NCBI RefSeq assembly: GCF_009791395.1
Contig: NZ_WSZK01000005.1
Span: 1-64,000, forward strand
Direction of reading: 5' to 3'
Source: Halomarina oriensis
Lineage (GTDB): Archaea > Halobacteriota > Halobacteria > Halobacteriales > Haloarculaceae
DNA: 64,000 bases
Shown: one piece after another, positions 15,781-23,082 of the stretch
Layout of the letters: the number at the start of each line of letters is the position of its first letter
How positions within the stretch are numbered: position 1 is the first letter of the stretch
Translations under genes and position numbers: made by a program
Notes under the pieces: generated by a model
The model's database searches: none
Seen by the model: only the letters and a program-made list of their open reading frames with translations
Told to the model about the DNA's origin: nothing

Positions 15781-16848
15781 TCAGTCGCCACCGGGCGACA
15801 CCGACGGTTTCGTGCCCTGTTCGGTGTCGTCACTGGACAGCGTGGCGTCGACCTGAGTCGGCACGCGGAAGTAGTAGCTCGTCTCTTCGTCGAAGACGGC
15901 GTACAGTCGCTGTTCGGAGTCGTGGAGGACGCGCTTCTCCGAGTCGATGGCGAGGTCCACGAGGTCGGTCAGCGACGCGACGTGGACCACACGATTCGCC
16001 GTCTGGTCGATTTCGGAGAGTTTCGCCTCGGAGATCCACTCACGATGCCGGTCGTAGAGCAACTCGACACGGGCGGCCTGCTGATCGAACTCTCGTTCAC
16101 GAGTGACGAGGACCGCCGCCCCCGCGACCGCCCACAGTCCGAGTAGCGAGAGGCCGGCGACGCTCGGCCAGTTCGGCGGTTCGCGCTCCTCGACGGTGAC
16201 CGGTGTCGTGTGGGTCTCGTCGGCCGACAGTTCGTCGAGCGAGTAGCCCCGGCCCTCGAAGGCCAACTGCGCGTCCGCGGTCTGCGAGTCGGCGTACGTC
16301 CCCGTGTCGTAGGAGACGTTCAGCCGAACCCGCGCCTCCGCACGGCCCGCCCGCCCGAACTCCTCCTGGATGACGTCGAGGCGCTGGCTGACGGCCGACG
16401 CGTTGACCGTCGCCTCGGTGGTCAGCCCGTCGGTCCCCGTCGCCTCACGGTGGGCGAGCGTCTCCGAGCGCTCCCAGACCACCTCCTCGTCGCGGACGAC
16501 CCGATAGACGAGTTCGAGGCGCTGGTCGACGTCGGCGTTCGCGTCGGGTGACGACGACGTCGCGCTGAGCGTCAGGTTCGGCGACGCCTCGACCAGATAC
16601 ATCGGCTCGTCGTGCAGTTCCGTGCCGGACTCCCAGACCGTGCTGTCGCCGGTGACGACCGCACTGGTGTTGACGACCGCGCCGACCTGCTGGGCGTCGC
16701 GCTGTTCGGTCACGACCGTCGTTCCGGGCGCGAGCACCAGCGACCCGGCGGCGACGAACGCGAGGACACCGACGACGACGAGCACCGCCGCTACCTCACG
16801 GTCGTAGTCCGCGAGCAGGAGTCTGAGCTTGCTGATTCCGGGTGTCAT
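15781..16848 (-). CDS. DUF5305-like membrane protein
   Basis: A 355-residue protein. Residues of about 15-40 form a membrane helix (EVAAVLVVVGVLAFVAAGSLVL). An extracytoplasmic beta-rich domain follows with several N-glycosylation sequons (NTS, NLT, NAS, NVS). A second helix lies near 240-260 (WPSVAGLSLLGLWAVAGAAVL), then a cytoplasmic C-terminal domain. This is the DUF5305 layout found beside archaeal signal peptidases. It is the last gene of the TasA/SipW-like operon, where it could anchor or organise fibres at the membrane, as TapA does in Bacillus (analogy only). The ATG at 16848 places the helix correctly; the upstream open frame overlaps the previous gene. Confidence 0.82.
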   Translation of the reverse strand: MTPGISKLRLLLADYDREVAAVLVVVGVLAFVAAGSLVLAPGTTVVTEQRDAQQVGAVVNTSAVVTGDSTVWESGTELHDEPMYLVEASPNLTLSATSSSPDANADVDQRLELVYRVVRDEEVVWERSETLAHREATGTDGLTTEATVNASAVSQRLDVIQEEFGRAGRAEARVRLNVSYDTGTYADSQTADAQLAFEGRGYSLDELSADETHTTPVTVEEREPPNWPSVAGLSLLGLWAVAGAAVLVTREREFDQQAARVELLYDRHREWISEAKLSEIDQTANRVVHVASLTDLVDLAIDSEKRVLHDSEQRLYAVFDEETSYYFRVPTQVDATLSSDDTEQGTKPSVSPGGD

Positions 16849-16903
16849 GCCTGCTTCCCCATCGCGTCGAGCGTCTGAGTTTGTATCCTTCCAATCATAT
16901 GTG

Positions 16904-17449
16904 TCAACACCAGTCCGGGCGGTCACTCGGGCGGCCAGTACACGCCGGAGGTCCGTTACCTCGTTCTACGTCGACTCCCCTGTTAGAGAGAGCGCCCGAA
17001 AATCCTGTTCCATCGACCTCGATAGTGTACGTAAGACGCTCGGAGTCAGGCAGACTGGTTTCTGCACCGAGTGATTTCGTCCCTCCTGGCTGTATGGTGA
17101 ACGATATTTGATTCGTCTCTGACCGTCCATCGGCGTACAGCGTTGTATCTGTGCCGCCGTTCGCTCCCTGTTCGGTCACTACGACGGTGACGCTGATTTG
17201 AGTACCAACGCGGTTCGTGAGGGTCAGAAATTCGCTCACCTTGCCGCTTCTCACTGCTTGGTCCGTCAGACCGATAACGGCGCTCGGGTCCGTGTCGTCG
17301 ACCACACCGACCGTCGTCCCACGGTCGACACTCGCCGAGGTGAACGACGAGGCTGGGAACGCAGCCAACGCTCCCACGGCCAGCAGGGCCAGCAGGGCCA
17401 GCAGGACGACCAGCGCGCGCCGCGACTTCTCACGCCGTCGTCGTCTCAT
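16904..17449 (-). CDS. Exported TasA/DUF1102-like subunit 2
   Basis: A 181-residue protein with a strongly basic N-terminus (MRRRRREKSRR) and a long Leu/Ala-rich signal helix. A motif FTSASVDRGTTVGVVDD follows right after the predicted cleavage site. The same pattern, FTSA-x-I/V-x-R, appears in the protein at 18440-18961, so the two are paralogous. Such proteins are exported, beta-sandwich matrix or pilus-like subunits. The start overlaps the signal-peptidase stop by ATGA. Three perfect copies of a 9-base unit (17378-17404) encode LLA repeats in the signal helix. The C-terminus ends in a Pro/Arg/Cys-containing tail (PPACTGRPSDRPDWC). Confidence 0.8.
   Translation of the reverse strand: MRRRRREKSRRALVVLLALLALLAVGALAAFPASSFTSASVDRGTTVGVVDDTDPSAVIGLTDQAVRSGKVSEFLTLTNRVGTQISVTVVVTEQGANGGTDTTLYADGRSETNQISFTIQPGGTKSLGAETSLPDSERLTYTIEVDGTGFSGALSNRGVDVERGNGPPACTGRPSDRPDWC
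17378..17404. repeat. Triplicate 9-base tandem repeat in a signal peptide
   Basis: GGCCAGCAG repeated three times without change on the plus strand. On the coding strand it encodes Leu-Leu-Ala repeats in the hydrophobic core of the signal peptide. Copy-number change would lengthen or shorten the helix without a frameshift. Confidence 0.8.
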
Positions 17450-18429
17450 AGCTTCGCCCTCGCTCTCTCGACCCATCGCGGGGTCACCGACCGCATCCGC
17501 GCGCCCCCGTCGAAGAACAGGCTGTACGCCGCGAACAGGGGGCCGAACGTCACCAACAGCACGACGACGCGCGCGAGGTAGGGACTGACGCCGTGCAGTG
17601 TGTCGAGCCACGCCCCCGGCAACACGGCCGGATAGGGCGACACCCGCACTGACGGTTCGTACGTTCCGACCTCCTGTGGTGGGATGTGCAGGGTGAGCGT
17701 CGTCGTCGACCCTTCGACGGTCCTCTCGACCACCGTCGCACCGCTCGCGTCGGCGACGGTCGTAGTGAACGGCAGGTGGTTCGTCTTCACCGTGACCTCC
17801 CGTTCGACCTCCTGACCGGCCGGAATCGAGTGGCGCTGGGTCAACTCGCCCTCCTCGACGGCGTAGCGCGCCGGGTGGACGCTCGTTGCGAACACCATCA
17901 CGAGCAGCGACGCGACGACGAGACCGAGGAACAGCGGTCGAGCGAGGTCGTCGAACGTGTACACCTCTCGAATGGGCGTACCCCCTCCGTTTCCGACGAA
18001 CCCCCACGCGAACAGCGCGGCCACCACCCCGAAGACGAGCAGTTCGTACGTCCCGACGAACCCCACGAGGGGGCCGAGCATCGGAATCACGAGTGGCCCG
18101 CCACCGAGCGTGACGACCGTACCGACGATGGCCGACTCGGAGACGACCGGGTTGCCGGCCGCCTGGTCGGTCGACGGGTTCGCATCGCCCTTGGTGATGA
18201 AGCCCTCGTCCGTCTCGCTGACGATACGGTGTGTGACGTAGCCACGCTCCTCGCTGTGGAAGGTGACGACGTCACCCTCCGAGACGGGCCCCTCGACGAC
18301 GAGGTAGCCGTCGCCGGGCGAGAGCGTCGGTTCCATGCTCCCGGACGTGACGTACGAGAGGTGGAGCGGACCGAACGCTATCGCCGCGACAGCGAGCACC
18401 GCAGTGAGAAAGGCGAGACGACGGTACAT
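17446..18429 (-). CDS. SipW-like archaeal (ER-type) signal peptidase with extra C-terminal domain
   Basis: Membrane serine protease of family S26B that removes signal peptides. The 327-residue protein has an N-terminal helix, the catalytic serine motif VTSGSMEPTLSPGD (Ser near 32), and THRIV, where His replaces the bacterial catalytic Lys, as in SipW and the ER enzymes. GDANPSTD is the last catalytic box. Beyond about residue 150, extra membrane helices and an extracytoplasmic beta domain double the usual length. It lies 10 bases after one TasA-like gene and overlaps the next by 4 bases, so the operon substrates are probably those two proteins. Confidence 0.9.
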   Translation of the reverse strand: MYRRLAFLTAVLAVAAIAFGPLHLSYVTSGSMEPTLSPGDGYLVVEGPVSEGDVVTFHSEERGYVTHRIVSETDEGFITKGDANPSTDQAAGNPVVSESAIVGTVVTLGGGPLVIPMLGPLVGFVGTYELLVFGVVAALFAWGFVGNGGGTPIREVYTFDDLARPLFLGLVVASLLVMVFATSVHPARYAVEEGELTQRHSIPAGQEVEREVTVKTNHLPFTTTVADASGATVVERTVEGSTTTLTLHIPPQEVGTYEPSVRVSPYPAVLPGAWLDTLHGVSPYLARVVVLLVTFGPLFAAYSLFFDGGARMRSVTPRWVERARAKL

Positions 18430-18439
18430 CGACGTCCGA

Positions 18440-18961
18440 TTACACCTTGTTCGCAGTGACGACGACGTTTCCGCCGGACGCGGTGTCTCCGCTCGCCAGG
18501 TCGACCGTCAGAACGACGTAGACGGTTTCACCACCGGCGACCGAAGTCGTGTCGGACTCGACCAGCGAACCATCAGACGTGTACATACTGACACCACTGA
18601 TGAGGTCGTTGCTGCTGGTTACGTCGACGGTGTAGCTCCCGTCGCCACTCTGTCCGGGAGTGAACGTGAACGCCGCCGTGTTGCTGTTCTGTACGGACGT
18701 TTGGCTACCGAAGGTGAAGCTGCTGGACCCCCGGTTCAGGTCGTCGAACTCGAGAGCCATCTTGCCGGTCTGACCGTCGAACGTAGCGACGCCGAGGCCT
18801 CCGTCGGCGAACGTGATCTCTGCTGCTGCAGCGTCGTCATCTGCCACGGTGACGGACGTGCTTCGAGTGATCTCTGCGCTGGTAAACGCTGACGCTCCCA
18901 CGACGGACGCGGAGAGCATCAGCGCTGCCGCTAATGCCGCGAATTTGAGTGTACGTGCCAA
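18440..18961 (-). CDS. Exported TasA/DUF1102-like subunit 1 (TTG start favoured)
   Basis: A 173-residue exported protein: signal peptide ARTLKFAALAAALMLSASVVGASA, then FTSAEITRSTSVTVADDD and a Ser/Thr/Gly-rich beta domain. The FTSA-x-I/V-x-R pattern and length match TasA/camelysin/AbpA-like matrix subunits. An ATG at 18994 lies only 7 bases from a TTTATATATC box, so it would probably precede the transcript. The TTG at 18961 lies about 40 bases from that box and has GAGGGAG 6 bases upstream, and it gives a clean signal peptide. It is first in the operon, followed by the signal peptidase. Confidence 0.82.
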   Translation of the reverse strand: MARTLKFAALAAALMLSASVVGASAFTSAEITRSTSVTVADDDAAAAEITFADGGLGVATFDGQTGKMALEFDDLNRGSSSFTFGSQTSVQNSNTAAFTFTPGQSGDGSYTVDVTSSNDLISGVSMYTSDGSLVESDTTSVAGGETVYVVLTVDLASGDTASGGNVVVTANKV

Positions 18962-18994
18962 TTTAAACTCCCTCGAAGGTATCCAACGTGGCAT

Positions 18995-19005
18995 GATATA
19001 TAAAA
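18995..19005 (-). promoter_or_regulatory. TATA box of the TasA/SipW-like operon
   Basis: TTTTATATATC on the minus strand is the strongest TATA box in the window. Its position relative to the codons at 18994 and 18961 is what argues for the downstream TTG start. Confidence 0.6.
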
Positions 19006-19353
19006 CTTCTTACTAATTCATTACAGACTATCTTTCGGCTAAGAGAATAACGTTCACAGTTGACGGTGGCGGCCGGTTATCGGTTTCCGAATCGATTCGG
19101 GCCCACGCGCGCGCGTCGCCGCCTCGCACGCGACCCTGCGTTATTCACAACCGAGGTGTATCGCCGCGTAGTGGCCCCGATTTCGTTCCGGATGACGTTC
19201 ACTACCGAACCTCCGAACTTCGGTCTCTCCTGGCCCTTTAAATACGGGTCGGCCGTGGCAGTCACCGAGCAGCCGCTTAGCTCGCGGACGTCCGTCGTCG
19301 GTCGGTTCTCGACTCGACACTCGGCGACACCCGGTCACTGGAGGACGCGAGCG
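18995..19353. other. Intergenic region, lower GC, with an isolated TTTAAATA box
   Basis: No gene is recognised here. GC is lower than in the flanks. A CCCTTTAAATACGGG element at 19238-19252 looks like a TATA box on either strand but has no protein gene at leaderless distance, so it could drive a small RNA toward 18995 or upstream readthrough. A CCGAACCTCCGAAC sequence resembles the degenerate repeats near 3.3-3.7 kb. Confidence 0.35.
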
Positions 19354-20523
19354 TCAGTCGATCTCTTCGAGGTGTTCGTCGAAGCGTTCGGTCTGTTCTT
19401 CGACGCCGATGTGCTGGTAGGCGGCGTGGGTCGTCGAGAGGTCCTTGTGCCGAGCGAGGTCCTGAGCGTCACCACGGTCACGGCGGTACACTTCGCCGAT
19501 GATGCCCCGACGAGCGCCGTGGAGCTGGAGGTAGCCCGCCTCGTCGTCCACGTCGATGCCCGCCTCGTCGGTCAGGCGCTTCAGCACGCTCCGTGCGCCC
19601 TCGGTCGTCAGCGCGGGCGGAGCGACGTCACGCTCACGGAGGAGCGCGTCGATGCCACCCGCCTCGTCGACGAGCGCTGCCACGTCCACGTCGTCGCCCA
19701 GTTCCTCCCGGACGGCGGCGTACTTCGACGGGGCGTGGTCGGTCGAGAACACCGGCCAGTCCTCGCTCGGTGGGCGCTGGACGGCCTGCCAGCGTTCGAC
19801 ACCCACCGCGGCCTTCGCGGGGAGTGCGATGGGGCCGAGATGCTGGTCCTTCCCGAGGACGCGCAGCGTCGAGCGTTCGAGGTCGACGTCCGACCATCGG
19901 ACGCCCTGGCGACCCTCCCGGTCGTCCTTGGGGTGGCGGAGCACCTCCGCGCCGCGGACGGCAGAGTACGCCAGGACGCGGACGAGTGCCCGGTCCCGTG
20001 CCTCCGTGGTCGCACCGAACCCCCTCTCGTCGACGGCCTCGGCCGCACGTCGGTCGACGAACCCGACCAACCGACGGCGCTGCTCGGTCGTCCAGAACTG
20101 CTGGTCGGTCCGCGAGGACTCGTCGGCCGGTAGCGCCTCGCGTGCGGTGTTGGTCAGCGCCGGGTTCGTCGGTAGACGGCCGTCACGGACGCAGTAGGTG
20201 AGAAAGCCCGAGAGGTACGAGAAGTAGGCGTTGGCCGTCGACCCGGCGATTCCGCCCGCCGTGACGCGGTCGTCGAGGCGCTCGACGTACCGGCGGACGA
20301 CGAGCGGCCCGTCGTCGCCCGCGAGGTCGTCGAGCCCGCGTCCCCGTGCACGCATCCATCCCACGAATCGCCGGAGTTCGGACCCTGCGGCGTCGACGTA
20401 CGACCCCGACGGGTCGCCCTCGTCGTCGACGCCCGTGGACTTCGACCGGAGATAGCGCTCGACCGCGGTCTGCAGTGCGTCGGCCGTCCGACTCGGGTCG
20501 TCTCCCGACCTGTCCTCGTCCAT
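19354..20523 (-). CDS. Tyrosine recombinase / integrase (XerC/D-like)
   Basis: Site-specific recombinase of 389 residues. The N-terminal SAM-like DNA-binding domain (about 20-140) includes ELRRFVGWMRARG and TANAYFSYLSGFLTYC. The catalytic domain shows Arg in AYSAVRGAEVL, the HxxR box LHGARRG, His in ARHKDLSTT, and the nucleophile Tyr in HAAYQHIG. All key residues are present, so it should be active. No other mobile-element genes flank it, which fits a resident Xer-like or domesticated integrase. A TTTTG box lies about 29 bases upstream, inside a repeated palindrome, suggesting autoregulation. Confidence 0.9.
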   Translation of the reverse strand: MDEDRSGDDPSRTADALQTAVERYLRSKSTGVDDEGDPSGSYVDAAGSELRRFVGWMRARGRGLDDLAGDDGPLVVRRYVERLDDRVTAGGIAGSTANAYFSYLSGFLTYCVRDGRLPTNPALTNTAREALPADESSRTDQQFWTTEQRRRLVGFVDRRAAEAVDERGFGATTEARDRALVRVLAYSAVRGAEVLRHPKDDREGRQGVRWSDVDLERSTLRVLGKDQHLGPIALPAKAAVGVERWQAVQRPPSEDWPVFSTDHAPSKYAAVREELGDDVDVAALVDEAGGIDALLRERDVAPPALTTEGARSVLKRLTDEAGIDVDDEAGYLQLHGARRGIIGEVYRRDRGDAQDLARHKDLSTTHAAYQHIGVEEQTERFDEHLEEID

Positions 20524-20548
20524 CACTCATCGCCGAGGCGGCCGATGC

Positions 20549-20566
20549 ACAAAACCACTTGGTTGT
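20549..20566. repeat. Repeat/palindrome over the integrase TATA box, copy 1
   Basis: ACAAAACCACTTGGTTGT contains the perfect 12-base palindrome AACCACTTGGTT-like core (one central asymmetry). It overlaps the predicted TATA box of the integrase. The same CCACTTGGTTGT recurs 112 bases upstream. It is a candidate operator or recombinase binding site. Confidence 0.5.
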
Positions 20567-20666
20567 GTGAGCCACCGACGCGGTCCCGGCGGCACGCCGT
20601 CGGTCACCGCCGGTCGTGGGTCCGGCGACCCGTGTCGGTCGCCCGACGGCACCGGGAAGCACCTCT

Positions 20667-20678
20667 CCACTTGGTTGT
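20667..20678. repeat. CCACTTGGTTGT repeat, copy 2
   Basis: Direct 12-base repeat of 20555-20566, 112 bases away, upstream of the integrase gene. The flanking palindrome is less complete in this copy. Confidence 0.5.
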
Positions 20679-20963
20679 ATCGCTACACAGCCACGTGATT
20701 CCGACGACCGACCGAAGACCGTCGTACGGCGTCGATAGCTCTTCTCGACGGAAGGATCGGCACTCTCGGCCGCCGATAAACCGCCTTTTGCGATACGTTC
20801 CGGCGTTCGGGTCCGACGTCGTGTCGTCGACGTGCTCGCCGTCCGGGTGTTCGACGATGCCGGTACGCCGGACGACCGCCGCGAACGGCGGTTTGCGGTC
20901 GTCGTAGCGGCGGCCTGTGGCGTGGCCGTCGTCTCGCGTGACTCGTCGACGGGCTACCGAGCG

Positions 20964-21554
20964 TCAGCGGTGTTCGACACGGCGAACGTTCCGCCCGCGT
21001 GGACGGCCGATGCGGGGGACGCCGGGGATGCCGTCGAGGAGCCAGAGGAGGAACGCGCCGCCGAGGAGCGTCACCTCGAAGACGACGATGGCGAGCCCAC
21101 GGGGGCTCTCGAGGACGCCGCCGAACTTCGTGAGGTAGAAACGGAAGTTCTCGACGAACGAGCCGTAGTCGGCACTGGGGCCGGTGACGACCGGCCACAG
21201 CAGGTTGTCGAAGTTGATGCCGTTGCCGTAGACGACGCCGTACATCGCGTCGGCCGGCAGGTGGAGCAGGTAGCCGACGACGAACGCCGCGCCGACGACG
21301 GTCCGGTCGAGTCGCCACGCGACGGCGAGGACGACGACGCTCAGCGGGACGGCGACGAAGACGGAGTGCGCGACAGAGGTCCCGCTCTGGAGGACGTCGA
21401 ACTGCCAGGCGAGTGGTTTGTCGACGAGGTCGGGGAACTGGGTCCCGACGGCGACGGCGACGGCGGTCCACGCGTCGGGCGAACGGTGCCACCCGAGTCG
21501 GAGCGCGAGCGCGACGACCAGGTAGCCGACCGCGAGATGCTCCCACGGCCACAT
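20964..21554 (-). CDS. Membrane-bound metal-dependent hydrolase (YdjM/LexA-regulated type)
   Basis: A 196-residue integral membrane protein with about four helices and the conserved pattern of the YdjM-type family. It shows WEHLAVGYL at the N-terminus, FPDLVDKP near 40, TSVAHSVF near 60, and YLLHLPADAMYG near 95-105, with the His and Asp residues that bind metal. The natural substrate is unknown. The start at 21554 is preceded by a strong hairpin (21562-21584). It is a single gene, unrelated to the integrase upstream of it. Confidence 0.85.
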   Translation of the reverse strand: MWPWEHLAVGYLVVALALRLGWHRSPDAWTAVAVAVGTQFPDLVDKPLAWQFDVLQSGTSVAHSVFVAVPLSVVVLAVAWRLDRTVVGAAFVVGYLLHLPADAMYGVVYGNGINFDNLLWPVVTGPSADYGSFVENFRFYLTKFGGVLESPRGLAIVVFEVTLLGGAFLLWLLDGIPGVPRIGRPRGRNVRRVEHR

Positions 21555-21561
21555 CTCAACG

Positions 21562-21584
21562 GCCCTCCGTCGGCGCCGGAGGGC
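21562..21584. repeat. Perfect 8-bp inverted repeat upstream of the membrane hydrolase
   Basis: GCCCTCCG and CGGAGGGC separated by 7 bases. It lies 8 bases before the ATG at 21554, so in an mRNA with a leader it would fold next to the start. It may equally be a protein-binding site. Confidence 0.45.
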
Positions 21585-21716
21585 TGTCGGTCGGAGCGAC
21601 TGGCGCTCCGGTACCGGGTACGAGGAACTCTCTCATTGCCGACTCTGTTCGCTAGCGACGGATATGAGCCCTTTCAGTCACGTGGTATCACACCCCGAGC
21701 GGGGTCGACGGGCCCC

Positions 21717-22979
21717 TCAAGCGCCGTAATCGAGTGCGACGACCCGCCCGTCGCCGTATCTGACGAGCAGTTCCGGGGTCCCGTCGTCGTCGAGGTCCGC
21801 CGGGGTGACGTGTGTCTCGATGGGGACGCTTCGCTCGTAGGTCGCCAGCACGCGCCCGTCGTCGCCCGCGAGGACCGTGACCGTGCCGTCACGACTCGTC
21901 ACGACGACCTCCTGGTCGCCGTCGCCGTCCACGTCGGCGGTCACCGGCGACCAGACGGGCGCGCCGTCGGCGCTCACCGTGGTTCGCCACTCGCCGTCGC
22001 CGTTCGTCACGTCGATGGCGAGCACCTCGCCGTCCAGCGTTCCGGCGTAGAGTTCGGCCGTCCCGTCGCCGTCACCGTCGGCGACCCCGCGGTAGCGGAG
22101 AATGGCGTCCGGTTCGGCGCTCCACTGGACCGCGCCGCTCGCGCCGTCGACTGCGGTGAGGGTCCGGCCGTCGCCCACGAGCAGTTCGCGGGCCGGGTCG
22201 TCGTCGGCCTGCGTCGACACGACGTACTGTGACGGCCCGGTTCGGGTCCACGCGACCGACCCGTCGGCCTCGAAGACGACCAGTCCGCTCCCGGAACCGA
22301 CGACGACCTCCTGTTCACCGTCCCCGTCCACGTCGGCGACGACGGGGCGTTGCTGGACGATGGTGTCGTCGAGGCCCGCGTCGGCCAGCGACGCCCGCCA
22401 GACGACGCTGCCGTTCGCGGTGACGACGCCGACGTCGCCGTGGATACTGCTGAAGACGACGTCGCGGCCCGGCGAGACGGGGAGGTCCGCGACCGTCGGC
22501 CGACCGTAGCCGAAGGAGGGGTCGCTCTCGTTCAGCGTGACGCGCCACCGCTCCTCACCCGTCTCGGCGTCGTAGGCGATGAGTGCGTTCTCGTAACTCG
22601 TCGAGACGACGAGGGACTCCCCGTCACCGTCGAGGTCCGCGACGACCGGTTCGCTGAGCGCGTGGGTGAAACAGCGGTCGGGCGGGACGGTGGTGCGCCA
22701 CTGGACCGCGCCGTCCTCGGGGGCGAGTCGGGCGAGCGTACAGGAGGTGTTCGTCAGCGGCGTCCCCGGATCGGGCACCTCGGCGACGGGTGCGACGACG
22801 ACGCGGCCGTCCTCGCTCGCGCCGACGGCGTGGTGGTTGCGCTCGTTCTGGCGGGGCGTGTCGCTGGTCCACAGTTCGGTCAGTTCGCCGCCGCCCGCGG
22901 GCAGTCCGACCCCCAGTACGACGACGCCGGCCAGCGCGGCGACGACCAGACCGACGGCCGCCACCGTTCGAGCGCGCAT
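21717..22979 (-). CDS. Exported FG-GAP/PQQ-repeat beta-propeller protein
   Basis: A 420-residue protein with an N-terminal hydrophobic helix (TVAAVGLVVAALAGVVVLGVGLPAG) that acts as a signal or anchor. Repeated propeller blades follow, with DLDGDGESLVV, DVDGDGEQEVVVG, DGDGDGTAELYAG, DVDGDGDQEVVVT and DLDDDGTPELLV, all calcium-binding FG-GAP or PQQ-like motifs. It is probably displayed on the cell surface for binding rather than catalysis. The ATG at 22979 puts the signal helix at the N-terminus. It is divergent from the membrane protein at 23083. Confidence 0.85.
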   Translation of the reverse strand: MRARTVAAVGLVVAALAGVVVLGVGLPAGGGELTELWTSDTPRQNERNHHAVGASEDGRVVVAPVAEVPDPGTPLTNTSCTLARLAPEDGAVQWRTTVPPDRCFTHALSEPVVADLDGDGESLVVSTSYENALIAYDAETGEERWRVTLNESDPSFGYGRPTVADLPVSPGRDVVFSSIHGDVGVVTANGSVVWRASLADAGLDDTIVQQRPVVADVDGDGEQEVVVGSGSGLVVFEADGSVAWTRTGPSQYVVSTQADDDPARELLVGDGRTLTAVDGASGAVQWSAEPDAILRYRGVADGDGDGTAELYAGTLDGEVLAIDVTNGDGEWRTTVSADGAPVWSPVTADVDGDGDQEVVVTSRDGTVTVLAGDDGRVLATYERSVPIETHVTPADLDDDGTPELLVRYGDGRVVALDYGA

Positions 22980-23082
22980 ACCTGCTACTCGCCGACTGTG
23001 GGCCAAAAGGGTGTCTGTCGCCGCCTGGGCGTGTCTCGGGGACAATCGCGGCGCTTTTCGGCGTGCTCGTCCCAGTTCTCCT

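Larger units (their letters stand above)
20524..20963. other. Intergenic region upstream of the integrase
   Basis: It contains the integrase promoter and two copies of CCACTTGGTTGT (20555-20566 and 20667-20678). No gene was recognised. It lies between the integrase start and the 3-prime end of the membrane hydrolase gene, both on the minus strand. Confidence 0.45.
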
